From assembly GCA_021413535.1 (NCBI GenBank), contig JAIOQF010000293.1, positions 1 to 10,766 of the forward strand: DNA of 10,766 bases. Reading direction: 5' to 3'. The translations under genes were made by a program, and so were the position numbers. This document shows, piece after piece, positions 1-7,164 of the stretch (positions within the stretch are counted from its first letter, which is position 1; the number at the start of each line of letters is the position of its first letter). The stretch comes from Verrucomicrobiota bacterium. GTDB lineage: Bacteria > Verrucomicrobiota > Verrucomicrobiia > Verrucomicrobiales > Verrucomicrobiaceae. The notes under the pieces are model-generated. The model had not been told where the DNA came from, did no database searches, and saw nothing but the letters and a program-made list of their open reading frames with translations.

Positions 1-1
1 A

Positions 2-799
2 AAATCCTCCGTCCCGGAATGGAAGCAGCAGAAAAAAGGCCGCTCGGGTGATGTCGCAAAAGATGCTGCGCCAGAAGACAAGCTCGAGTCACAAATCGGT
101 GGCAAAGTCGAGTCCACGGGCGTGGATGTGGGCTTGCCGGATGAGTCCAGCAAAAAGCCCGCGTTGAAAATGAGCGAGGCGGACGTCGCCACCGCTCATC
201 GTCTCGATCGCTGGAATCTGGCCATCACGCGCTTCCTGATTCTTGCGGCCGTGCTGATCCTCGTGGCCGACTACCTGCGGCGCGCGAATATTTACTCACT
301 CGCCACGTTTCCGCTTCGTCTGCCGAGCGTCCTGCTCAATTCAATGACACCGATGCCGCCGCTGGTGAATCGCTCCCATTCTCCGCGGCGTTCCATCCCG
401 GAGGAACTTGAGTGGCTCGCCAGACGCGGCGATTCGTTTGTTTATCTGACCGACAATCCGGCCGCCGCCAGTGCGGCCCTCGCTCACTTTGAATCCCGCC
501 AGAAGCGCAAACGTCCGCAAGTCCTGCGAGTCACGGATGGGCAGGATGCCATCAGCGATGAGTTTGTCTTCGAGAGCCTGTGGTTTGGACGCGGCTCGTT
601 CGTCGTCGATTCCATCGAACGCATGGAATACATGCTCCCTCGTTTCATTAAGCGCCTCGAACAACGACGCGCGACGCGTGCCCGGGTCCGCCAGACCGCC
701 CACATCGTCTGGGATGTCAGTGCTCCGCTTCCGGAATCCGCGCGCGAGACTCTTGTCAACCTCGCCCGGTCCACTGGATTTTCCCTGCTTCTCCAATGA
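2..799 (+). CDS. Unrecognised single-span membrane protein, C-terminal part (5' end outside window)
   Basis: The frame is open from base 2 to the TGA at 797-799, giving 265 visible residues. The GTG at 122 is only an internal codon, because no stop precedes it, so the real start lies upstream. The first ~70 visible residues are charged and look disordered. One clear hydrophobic segment follows at about visible residues 73-91 (core FLILAAVLILVADYL), followed by Arg-Arg, then a soluble C-terminal region of about 170 residues rich in Arg and Glu. That region contains an FVYLTDNP strand, the stretch FVFESLWFGRGSFVVDS, and near the end the strand HIVWDVS followed by a helix and a final FSLLLQ. The last strand resembles a Walker B or Rossmann-type strand, but I see no Walker A motif. 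I do not recognise the family. The stop overlaps the next start (ATGA), so the product probably works with the exported PDZ/HEAT protein. The reading frame is secure; the function is unknown. Confidence 0.8.
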   Translation, partial: KSSVPEWKQQKKGRSGDVAKDAAPEDKLESQIGGKVESTGVDVGLPDESSKKPALKMSEADVATAHRLDRWNLAITRFLILAAVLILVADYLRRANIYSLATFPLRLPSVLLNSMTPMPPLVNRSHSPRRSIPEELEWLARRGDSFVYLTDNPAAASAALAHFESRQKRKRPQVLRVTDGQDAISDEFVFESLWFGRGSFVVDSIERMEYMLPRFIKRLEQRRATRARVRQTAHIVWDVSAPLPESARETLVNLARSTGFSLLLQ

Positions 800-3700
800 A
801 ACATAACCCGTTCCTGATCACAATCGCATCGCTCTGCGCGCTGGCTTCCTTCGCATTCGCCGAGGAACGCGAAGTCACGCCTGAGCAGCTTGAAGCCATC
901 CAGAACGGCGGCGATGTCGCGCAAACCCCACGCCCAGCGAAACTGCCCGACCTGACCAAGGGCGAAGAAATGCCGTCGGAAAAATTTCCGCCGCAACTTT
1001 GGTATCTCGGCCCCACCGGCATCACCGGCTTCATGGTCGGCGGCTTTCCGGGCGACCAGTTCCAGGTGCAGAACACGCTCAAGGGTTCGCCGGCCGAAGG
1101 GAAATTGCAGTGGGGTGATGTGATCATCGGCATGAACGGAAAAAAATTCACCGCCGGCGGACACCTCGGTCAGTTGATCGGCAACGCGATCATTGAGGCG
1201 GAGAAAGCTGAGAACAAAGGCAAGATTTCGTTCCTCGTCTGGCGCGACAAAAATTTCATCGCGCGTCGCGGCAAGAAGGATGTTAACGCGGTGGATGTGG
1301 ACAAGCTCTTCAACCAGGCCCTGAGCGACAACTCGCTCTACGACTGGAAGCCGGAGTCTGCGCGCAAGGATGAAGTCAAGAAGATGGGCTTCGACGAGTT
1401 TCCCATCGTCCCGACTACGCTCGAAATCGATCTCACGCTGCGGGTGCTGCCATCTTATAGCGACACCGCGCCCTACGATTGCCCGAAGACCAAACAGATT
1501 CTCGAAGACGCGTGGAAGGTGCTGGAAAAGAAATTTGCTCCCGATCCCAAAACCGGCAAACCCGGCCGTGGCGGCAGCCTTGAGGCGCTGGCACTCGTTG
1601 CCTCCGGCAAACCTGAGCACCGCAAGCTCGTGCACGACTGGGTGCGCAGCGAAAACTGCCGCGAATGGCAGCCGCCCAAGGAACAGGGACCGGTCACGCT
1701 CCCTAAAGGAGGTGGCTACCGCTCATGGCATATGGGTTTCACCGGTTTGAACTGCGCGCTGTATTACGAGGCCACTGGTGATGATTATGTCGTGCCTGCC
1801 TTGCGGACCTTCGCCATTCAAACGGCCATGGGTCAGAGCGGTGGAGGCTCGTGGGGCCACACCTTTGCCTACCCGTCTTTCAATGGCGGCGAACTGCACA
1901 AAATGAACCCCGGCTACGGCGCGCTAAATGCTGCCGGCAACCGCTGTTTCTTCCTGATCGTGCTGGCGGACAAACTCGGCATCAAGCATCCGGAAATCGA
2001 CGCCGCCATCATCCGCGCCCGCCGCTTCTTCGGTTCCTATGTCGATCAAGGTTGCATCCCCTACGGCGACCATGGTGCCTACCCCAGTGACGACAGCAAC
2101 GGCAAGAACACCGGTGTCGCCTTCGCCATGAAACTGTTGGGCGACAACTACTCGGCCAAATATTTTGCCATGATGTCCACCCATGCCTCGTTCACTGCGC
2201 GCGGCGGACACGGCCACGACTACCACGGTAACTGGTCGGCCTGGGCCGCCTCCCTCTGCGGGCCAGAAGTGCGGGCGCTGGGTGAGCGCAACATGCGCTG
2301 GCGCCGCACGCTCTGCCGCCTCCACGACGGCAGCTTTGTCTATATTTCGCCCACCGGCAGATATGGCACGCTGCACGATCCCACCGCCACAGAGGTTCTT
2401 CATCAGTCCGCGCCCCTCAAACAGACACTCATCACTGGCAAAGATGCCGATGAATCCCTCTGGCCCACCAAGCGAGAAATGAGCCAGTTGCTCGTCAGCG
2501 CCCAAGCGCAGTTCAATGACCCGTGGCTCGATGCCAAGGCCGGTGCAACATGGCAAAAGCGCGGAACCGACGAACTTTTCGACCTGCTTGACATCTTCAT
2601 GCCGAAGTCGCGCGCCACGTTCGCTGCGGAGTTAGGTAAACGCTTCCAAGCTGGTGAAAAGGAAATCGCCCCGCGCCTGATCGCATTGCTGGAAAACGAA
2701 AACCCAAGGCTTCGCGATGCCGGCCTTCGCGGCTTGCTCGCCTGCGGCCCGGACACCGTGCTCGGCAATCTCTCGAAAATTACCAAGCTCCTCGAAGACC
2801 CCAAAGACTTCGTGCGAATCGCCGCGGTGAATGTCGTTTCCAAGTCCACCGAGAACGAGGAAATCCAGCTCGCGATGCTCAAGGCAACCGTGGCCGACCC
2901 GCAGGCCGCTCCTCCCAACAGCGTCCGGAATGCGACTCAGACCGCTTTGTTCGCGAAAAACAGCAAGCTCGCCGACTCGCCGTTCGAGGCTGGCTTTGAC
3001 GAAAAACTGGTGCAGGATGCTTTGGAAAAACTTATCACTCTCGACCCCGTGGGCGGCGCCGGCTTCGTTGGTTCGCGTAAGAAAGTCTGGACCAAGGACA
3101 CCGTCGTTCGTCTCGCCGGACCGCTCGTCTTCGCCGCCGAGGAGGAGCAGATCATGGACCAGATGTTCGCCAACCGCAGCGCGCCCGCCGTGGCCATGCT
3201 AGGGAAGTTCGGCTATCGCGAGGGGCTTGAGGCCGGCGCCAATCGCCTGCGCAAGAAGGTCGCGATATCCCGCGAACTCCGCCCGCATGTCGGCTACAAA
3301 CGATCGCTGCTCGACCCCTTTGAAATTAACAAACAGCCCGGTGCTTTCCGCGACCTCATCGGGCCTCTCAAAATTGTCCTCACGGACAATCCCCTCGAGG
3401 AGGTCACCATCAAGGATGATCGTTCCAATTGGAAACCGGTAACTTTCGATCTCGACGATCTGCTCGCGCTCACAGCTGCCAGCGGTGGCGGCGCGAAGCT
3501 CAAGCTCTGCCGCGACGCCCTGGCTAACCCCGCGCGCAAGGACACTTTCCGGATGATCGCGGCGATGGATTACCTCGCAGAAACCCTCGGGCCGGACGCG
3601 ATGGAGGATTTGCTGCCTTACCTCGGCCCTGACTACTGGCGACTGCGCGACCACGCCACGAAACTTGCCGGCGGACGGGTGAATGCCGGTGGCGCGAAAT

Positions 3701-4695
3701 CACTCGCCGGGCTTTTCGCAAAGACCGTCGACCCCGCCACGGCAGGCGGCATCCTGGAAGTTTTTGCTATCAGCAAGAATGCCGCCGGACTGGAAATCGC
3801 CAAGGGTGCGATGAAGCACGAGCAGCCGTTGGTCAGACAATCCGCCATTAAGACAGTCTTCGCCCTAGGCGGTGACAAACTGCTGCCCGATGTTCTCGCT
3901 CATCTTAAACAGGCACGCGATCCGGCAGACTTGCGCGGTTGCGAAGAGGCGCTCCTCTCCCGCATTACAGACTCCGCCCATGCGGCGCGCGTGCGCGATG
4001 CCGTCATCGCGATGCTGCCGGAGAGTGATCCCGTTGTGCGCCCCTCGCTTTACTATCTGATCGCACAGATCGGAGACGCGCCGTCCATCGCTGCACTTCG
4101 AAAAGCCGGCCAGACCAAGAATACGGACGAGCTTGAACAGGTGGTTCTCGCCCTGTCCTACTCGCCCAGCCGCGAGGCCGACAAGGTCATGCTCGAACTC
4201 GCCGCCCTCGGCCCGGCCAGTGCCAAGGTGGTGAGCCCGCAATCGATGCGCCGCATGGTGCTGGGACCGAAAGGCTATGGCGACATCACCGGCGCCGAGC
4301 GCATGGACTTCGCCGATGCCATGCTCAACCTTGCGCTGGATCACCGCCTGATCAGTTACCTCGGCCACATCCATGAAGCGCGCGCCCTGCGCACGCTCGC
4401 CTCCTGCCTCCGCAAAGGTGCTCAAAGCGCCGCAGAGAGCCTCATCAGTTCCGCCGAAGGTATGCAAAAACTCCCGCCCGCCGATGCCGAGATCGCCGGA
4501 AAAGCGCTGCAAGACGTGATCGAATTCATTGAGATCACCAAACTGCGCGGCGGCATGGAAAAACACATGGATAAGGATGATAAATACATCGAGTGGAAGG
4601 CGCTTCAAGCCCGCGCCGGAAAAGCGCTGCTAAAAATCCACAAACCCGGGGCAGCCCCCATCCTTGGTTTTGACCCCTTGGAACTGGAACGCTGA
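796..4695 (+). CDS. Large exported PDZ-domain / HEAT-repeat protein, DUF6288-like
   Basis: This encodes 1299 residues. The N-terminus is a standard Sec signal peptide with likely cleavage after Ala22 (AFA-EE), so the product is periplasmic, outer-membrane associated or secreted. Residues ~66-155 look like a PDZ domain (ITGFMVGGFPGD, then GSPAEGKLQWGDVIIGMNG), usually a peptide-binding module. Residues ~230-520 are rich in Gly, His, Trp and Tyr, with GGSWGHTFAYPS near 350, NPGYGALNAAGNR near 371-383, PSDDSNGKNTG near 430-440 and GGHGHDYHGNWSAWAA near 470-485. This pattern suggests an alpha/alpha-toroid fold as in the prenyltransferase/terpene-cyclase group, possibly enzymatic or metal binding. 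From about 590 to the end there are HEAT-like helical repeats, clearest at 605-700 and 985-1140. From memory this resembles DUF6288 proteins of Planctomycetes and Verrucomicrobia, whose function is unknown. The start overlaps the upstream stop by 4 bases and lacks a Shine-Dalgarno sequence, so translation is probably coupled. The gene is sure; the domain names are moderately sure. Confidence 0.88.
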   Translation: MKHNPFLITIASLCALASFAFAEEREVTPEQLEAIQNGGDVAQTPRPAKLPDLTKGEEMPSEKFPPQLWYLGPTGITGFMVGGFPGDQFQVQNTLKGSPAEGKLQWGDVIIGMNGKKFTAGGHLGQLIGNAIIEAEKAENKGKISFLVWRDKNFIARRGKKDVNAVDVDKLFNQALSDNSLYDWKPESARKDEVKKMGFDEFPIVPTTLEIDLTLRVLPSYSDTAPYDCPKTKQILEDAWKVLEKKFAPDPKTGKPGRGGSLEALALVASGKPEHRKLVHDWVRSENCREWQPPKEQGPVTLPKGGGYRSWHMGFTGLNCALYYEATGDDYVVPALRTFAIQTAMGQSGGGSWGHTFAYPSFNGGELHKMNPGYGALNAAGNRCFFLIVLADKLGIKHPEIDAAIIRARRFFGSYVDQGCIPYGDHGAYPSDDSNGKNTGVAFAMKLLGDNYSAKYFAMMSTHASFTARGGHGHDYHGNWSAWAASLCGPEVRALGERNMRWRRTLCRLHDGSFVYISPTGRYGTLHDPTATEVLHQSAPLKQTLITGKDADESLWPTKREMSQLLVSAQAQFNDPWLDAKAGATWQKRGTDELFDLLDIFMPKSRATFAAELGKRFQAGEKEIAPRLIALLENENPRLRDAGLRGLLACGPDTVLGNLSKITKLLEDPKDFVRIAAVNVVSKSTENEEIQLAMLKATVADPQAAPPNSVRNATQTALFAKNSKLADSPFEAGFDEKLVQDALEKLITLDPVGGAGFVGSRKKVWTKDTVVRLAGPLVFAAEEEQIMDQMFANRSAPAVAMLGKFGYREGLEAGANRLRKKVAISRELRPHVGYKRSLLDPFEINKQPGAFRDLIGPLKIVLTDNPLEEVTIKDDRSNWKPVTFDLDDLLALTAASGGGAKLKLCRDALANPARKDTFRMIAAMDYLAETLGPDAMEDLLPYLGPDYWRLRDHATKLAGGRVNAGGAKSLAGLFAKTVDPATAGGILEVFAISKNAAGLEIAKGAMKHEQPLVRQSAIKTVFALGGDKLLPDVLAHLKQARDPADLRGCEEALLSRITDSAHAARVRDAVIAMLPESDPVVRPSLYYLIAQIGDAPSIAALRKAGQTKNTDELEQVVLALSYSPSREADKVMLELAALGPASAKVVSPQSMRRMVLGPKGYGDITGAERMDFADAMLNLALDHRLISYLGHIHEARALRTLASCLRKGAQSAAESLISSAEGMQKLPPADAEIAGKALQDVIEFIEITKLRGGMEKHMDKDDKYIEWKALQARAGKALLKIHKPGAAPILGFDPLELER

Positions 4696-4701
4696 TAGCG
4701 C

Positions 4702-6015
4702 TCACTTCCCGCGCAGCACCAGCCACCCAACGATCAGCAGCACTGGCAGCAGGATCGGGATGGTGAATCGTGTGATGTAGCCGACAAACGACGGCATGTG
4801 AACCTTTGACTTCTCGGCGATGGCTTTGACCATGAAATTCGGGCCATTGCCGATGTAGCTTCCTGCGCCGAAAAACACGGCGCCGAGCGAGACAGCCATG
4901 ACATATGTTGGATGTTCCTGCACAAACTGCATCACCTGCGAGCGATCGCCGACATCGAGCTGAAAATGGCCCATCCCGGTGGCGAGGAACGCGAGATAAG
5001 TCGGCGCATTGTCGAGGAAGGCGGAGAGCGTGCCGCTGGCAAGGTAGAAGTGCATCGGCGTATTAAGATGCAAGAGGTCGCTGCGGCCGAGCAGTGACAG
5101 TGCGGGCATCATGGTGAGGAAAATGCCGATAAAAAGACAGCCGACCTCCTGCACTGGATGGAAATTAAAGTCGTTCGCCTCATGCACCTCCTTCGGCGTG
5201 GTAAAATACGAGGCCACCGCCGCTGCCAGCATGATAAGCGCGGTCACGGTCACCACGCCGCCGATGCTCCATTCGGGCGGCAGGAACACCGAGCCGATCA
5301 CGATGGCGATGAAAATCAGATTGTGCAGGCCGCCGAAGTTCCATTCTTCGTGCGCTGTTTCCTGTTCCCGCACCTCCTTCGGTGCACGACGGAAGTTCCG
5401 CGTGTCGATCACGAAGAAAATGGCGAGCAGGAGACCTATGCAGATAAGCCAGGCTGGCCAGCAATGTTCGAGCACCCACCAAACGGGCACGCCGCGGAGA
5501 ACGCCAATGAAGAGCGGCGGATCGCCTATGGGCGTGAGGCAGCCTCCGCAATTGCTCACAATGAAAATGAAGAACACGATATGCAGGCCGGTGATGCGGT
5601 AGCGGTTGGAGCGAATCCATGGACGAATCAGCAGCATCGATGCGCCGGTGGTGCCGATGATGTTCGAGAGCACGGCAGCGACGAAGAGGAAGATCGTGTT
5701 TGCCAGAGGGGTGGCTTCACCCTTGACCGTGATCTTGATGCCGCCCGAGATGACGAAGAGCGAGCCCACCAGCGCCATGAAACTCACATACTCCGCAGTT
5801 GCATGGAGCAGGGATACCACGTCCTGCATCGCGATCAGATAGTATGCCGCCATGAAAAGGCCGAGCGAGATGGCCACCTTCGCGTAATGACGCTCCCAAA
5901 AACGAGCCGCCACCAGCGGCACCAGTGCGATGCACAACAGCAGCATGAGAAACGGCAGCACAGTCCATGCAGGTGGTGTGCCATGAGCAGAGGCAGCGGC
6001 GAGCAATAACATCAC
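4702..6015 (-). CDS. Ion transporter superfamily membrane protein, probable Na+/H+ antiporter (CitMHS-like)
   Basis: This encodes 437 residues, mostly hydrophobic, with roughly 11-13 membrane segments in the inner membrane. It shows the paired pseudo-repeat of ion-transporter-superfamily carriers. The half-repeat hairpins are LSNIIGTTGASMLL (~116-129) and FLDNAPTYLAFLA (~333-345), each with an Asn-containing turn. The unwound-helix partners are SNCGGCLTPIGDPPLF (~154-169) and GSYIGNGPNFMVK (~385-397). Such proteins are usually annotated as sodium:proton antiporters or putative citrate transporters. The TPIGDPP motif recalls NhaD-type antiporters, but the substrate cannot be told from sequence alone. 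The start is GTG at 6013-6015 or the adjacent ATG at 6010-6012; the two differ by one residue and neither has a Shine-Dalgarno sequence. The hydrophobic N-terminus ending in AAASA could be a signal peptide or the first membrane segment. The gene converges with the large plus-strand gene, with 6 bases between stops, and is divergent from the small lipoprotein gene at 6308. Confidence 0.88.
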   Translation of the reverse strand: MMLLLAAASAHGTPPAWTVLPFLMLLLCIALVPLVAARFWERHYAKVAISLGLFMAAYYLIAMQDVVSLLHATAEYVSFMALVGSLFVISGGIKITVKGEATPLANTIFLFVAAVLSNIIGTTGASMLLIRPWIRSNRYRITGLHIVFFIFIVSNCGGCLTPIGDPPLFIGVLRGVPVWWVLEHCWPAWLICIGLLLAIFFVIDTRNFRRAPKEVREQETAHEEWNFGGLHNLIFIAIVIGSVFLPPEWSIGGVVTVTALIMLAAAVASYFTTPKEVHEANDFNFHPVQEVGCLFIGIFLTMMPALSLLGRSDLLHLNTPMHFYLASGTLSAFLDNAPTYLAFLATGMGHFQLDVGDRSQVMQFVQEHPTYVMAVSLGAVFFGAGSYIGNGPNFMVKAIAEKSKVHMPSFVGYITRFTIPILLPVLLIVGWLVLRGK

Positions 6016-6166
6016 GGATCGGGTAAAGAGGGGGCAACTGCATCGCAGCCGGAAGAAAAGTCAATCGAAGTCGTGAACGGCAGCGGTTCTCATCTACTAC
6101 TTGAAGACGGGATGTGAAATGTGCGGTGTTCTCAATCGGCCGCGTTTTGCATTTTCCAGCGAGGGT

Positions 6167-6191
6167 AAAACAGGTCGCTTCACCTGCTTTT
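6167..6191. repeat. Short inverted repeat in the divergent intergenic region
   Basis: The arms aaaacaggt (6167-6175) and acctgctttt (6182-6191) pair across a 6-base loop: a 5-bp core (caggt/acctg), one bulged base, then four A-T pairs. On either strand a short T run follows, so it could be a weak bidirectional terminator. No gene ends here, however, and its place between two divergent starts would also fit an operator for a dimeric regulator. It may be chance. Confidence 0.3.
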
Positions 6192-6213
6192 TGCTGCCGC
6201 TGCTCTGCCGCAC

Positions 6214-6243
6214 TTGTTTTTTCTTAACTCCAATCTTTATTCT
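6214..6243 (+). promoter_or_regulatory. Possible sigma70-type promoter for the small lipoprotein gene
   Basis: ttgttt at 6214-6219 could be a -35 box, and tattct at 6238-6243 a -10 box, with an 18-base spacer in a locally AT-rich stretch. This would put transcription start near 6250 and leave a leader of about 58 bases before the ATG at 6308. Both boxes match the consensus only partly, so this is a weak call based on position as much as on sequence. Confidence 0.25.
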
Positions 6244-6307
6244 GCATTCGATGCGGCAGTCCGCTCCGATGGAGAGGGCACGCTTGAAACATAGAAATTA
6301 ACCGTCC

Positions 6308-6517
6308 ATGACACGCCAAAAATTAATCATTTGCCTGCTGACCGCTCTGCTGGCCGGCTTCATCTCCTCCTGCGCCCATGAATCTTCGGAGGAATACGCC
6401 GAAAAGCTTAAAAAGAAAAATGAGAAGTATGCCGATTACAACGAACGCAGGCGCCTAAGACTTCAGGCCCGTCAGGAACGCACGGACGATTGGTTCAGAC
6501 GCATCATGGGAACCTAA
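6308..6517 (+). CDS. Small, highly charged putative lipoprotein (69 aa)
   Basis: This encodes 69 residues. The N-terminus has Arg/Lys, a hydrophobic stretch (LIICLLTALLAGFI) and a lipobox-like ISSC with Cys22, so signal peptidase II processing and lipid attachment are likely. The mature part is only about 48 residues, nearly all charged or polar: a Glu/Lys-rich stretch (EEYAEKLKKKNEKYADYNE) and then an Arg-rich one (RRRLRLQARQER) ending in DDWFRRIMGT. It would form a long amphipathic helix or coiled coil. I do not recognise a family and propose no function. The gene stands alone, divergent from the antiporter and convergent with plsC (35 bases between stops). No Shine-Dalgarno sequence precedes the ATG; the purine-rich ggagaggg at 6271-6278 is too far upstream. 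The intact lipobox at the start of a short frame is the main reason to accept it as real. Confidence 0.7.
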   Translation: MTRQKLIICLLTALLAGFISSCAHESSEEYAEKLKKKNEKYADYNERRRLRLQARQERTDDWFRRIMGT

Positions 6518-6552
6518 GGCTGCGCGTTCCGGCTATTCCACCGTTCCACAGT

Positions 6553-7164
6553 TTACAGGCTTAAGGCTGCGATCTGCTTCATGATGTCGTCGCTGATGCG
6601 TTGATAGAGTTCCTTGCCCTCGCAATTGTATTGTGAGAGATCACAGTGCCATGGGCGGCCACAAACGAGAGTGATTTCTGCAGGGTGGATGACCTTGCCA
6701 TCGCGCGGGAGCGCGGCGTGCGTTCCGATGAGACGCACCGGGATAACAGGTACGCCGGACTTGGCGACGATGAGGCCGATGCCGGGCAGGCCGGGCAGCA
6801 GCACGTCATCGAAGGAGCGCTCGCCCTCGGGAAAGACGAGAACTTTGTGTCCTTGCCGGAGACGGCGGATAACGGACTTCAAGCTGTTCATGTCAGGCCG
6901 ATCCTGATCCACGGGAATGGCGTTCCATGAACGCAAGATGGCACCGACGACCGGGTGATCGAACAGGGTTTTGCGGGCGAGATAGTGGATCTGCTCGTCG
7001 AGGGCGATGCCAACAAATGGGGGATCGACGAAGCTGGCATGATTGCTGGCGATCAGCGCACCGCCGGGAATGGATAAGTTTTCCCTGCCGATGACGCGGT
7101 GATTAAAGAATCCGCGTGCGAGTAGCTTGAAGATATTATAGCCGATCCGATAAGAAAGGTTCAT
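6553..7164 (-). CDS. plsC: 1-acyl-sn-glycerol-3-phosphate acyltransferase (PlsC family)
   Basis: This encodes 203 residues, typical for a short PlsC. It should transfer an acyl group to the sn-2 position of lysophosphatidic acid to make phosphatidic acid for membrane phospholipids, at the inner membrane. The family motifs appear in order: the catalytic NHASFVD (His42, Asp47; HX4D), the motif II region NAIPVDQD (~81-88), VFPEGERS (110-117; FPEG at 111-114, binding the glycerol-phosphate) and VPVIPVR (138-144). The family commonly has EGTRS where this has EGERS. The start ATG overlaps the cmk stop by 4 bases (ATGA on the minus strand), so translation is probably coupled to cmk. Placement of plsC after cmk is a known arrangement in several bacteria. 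The exact acyl acceptor is not proven, since some family members act on other lysolipids. Confidence 0.93.
   Translation of the reverse strand: MNLSYRIGYNIFKLLARGFFNHRVIGRENLSIPGGALIASNHASFVDPPFVGIALDEQIHYLARKTLFDHPVVGAILRSWNAIPVDQDRPDMNSLKSVIRRLRQGHKVLVFPEGERSFDDVLLPGLPGIGLIVAKSGVPVIPVRLIGTHAALPRDGKVIHPAEITLVCGRPWHCDLSQYNCEGKELYQRISDDIMKQIAALSL

Larger units (their letters stand above)
6016..6307. other. Divergent intergenic region (292 bases)
   Basis: This non-coding stretch lies between the divergent antiporter and small lipoprotein genes, so it should hold the promoters for both. It contains a pyrimidine-rich, AT-richer segment around 6188-6245, a possible plus-strand promoter and a short inverted repeat, each listed separately. 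I found no convincing -35/-10 pair for the antiporter on the minus strand: an agtcaa at 6059-6064 (TTGACT when read on minus) has no good -10 at the right spacing. A 66-codon frame with a TTG start at 6101 crosses the region but is not convincing as a gene. Confidence 0.6.

Noticed and set aside
484..1635. A 383-codon minus-strand open frame opposite the membrane protein and the PDZ gene
   Set aside because: It overlaps two plus-strand genes with better evidence (signal peptide, PDZ motif, ATGA junction), and its product is Arg-rich with no recognisable domain.
4494..4630. A 17-base direct repeat (cgccggaaaagcgctgc) at 4494-4510 and 4614-4630
   Set aside because: Both copies are in frame in the large gene and encode similar short Gly-Lys-Ala-Leu helix segments; this is explained by repeat-like protein helices and codon preference.
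4690..4700. A small hairpin (cgct-gat-agcg) between the convergent stops
   Set aside because: A 4-bp stem with a 3-base loop and no T run is too weak to be a terminator.
6101..6301. A 66-codon plus-strand frame in the divergent intergenic region, Cys-rich with a hydrophobic middle
   Set aside because: It needs a TTG start, has no Shine-Dalgarno sequence, crosses the possible promoter of the next gene and shows no recognisable motif. It may be worth a homology check but is not supported here.
6515..6571. A 10-base direct repeat (taaggctgcg) at 6515-6524 and 6562-6571
   Set aside because: It is too short to mean much, the second copy lies inside the plsC 3' end, and no mobile element or hairpin accompanies it.
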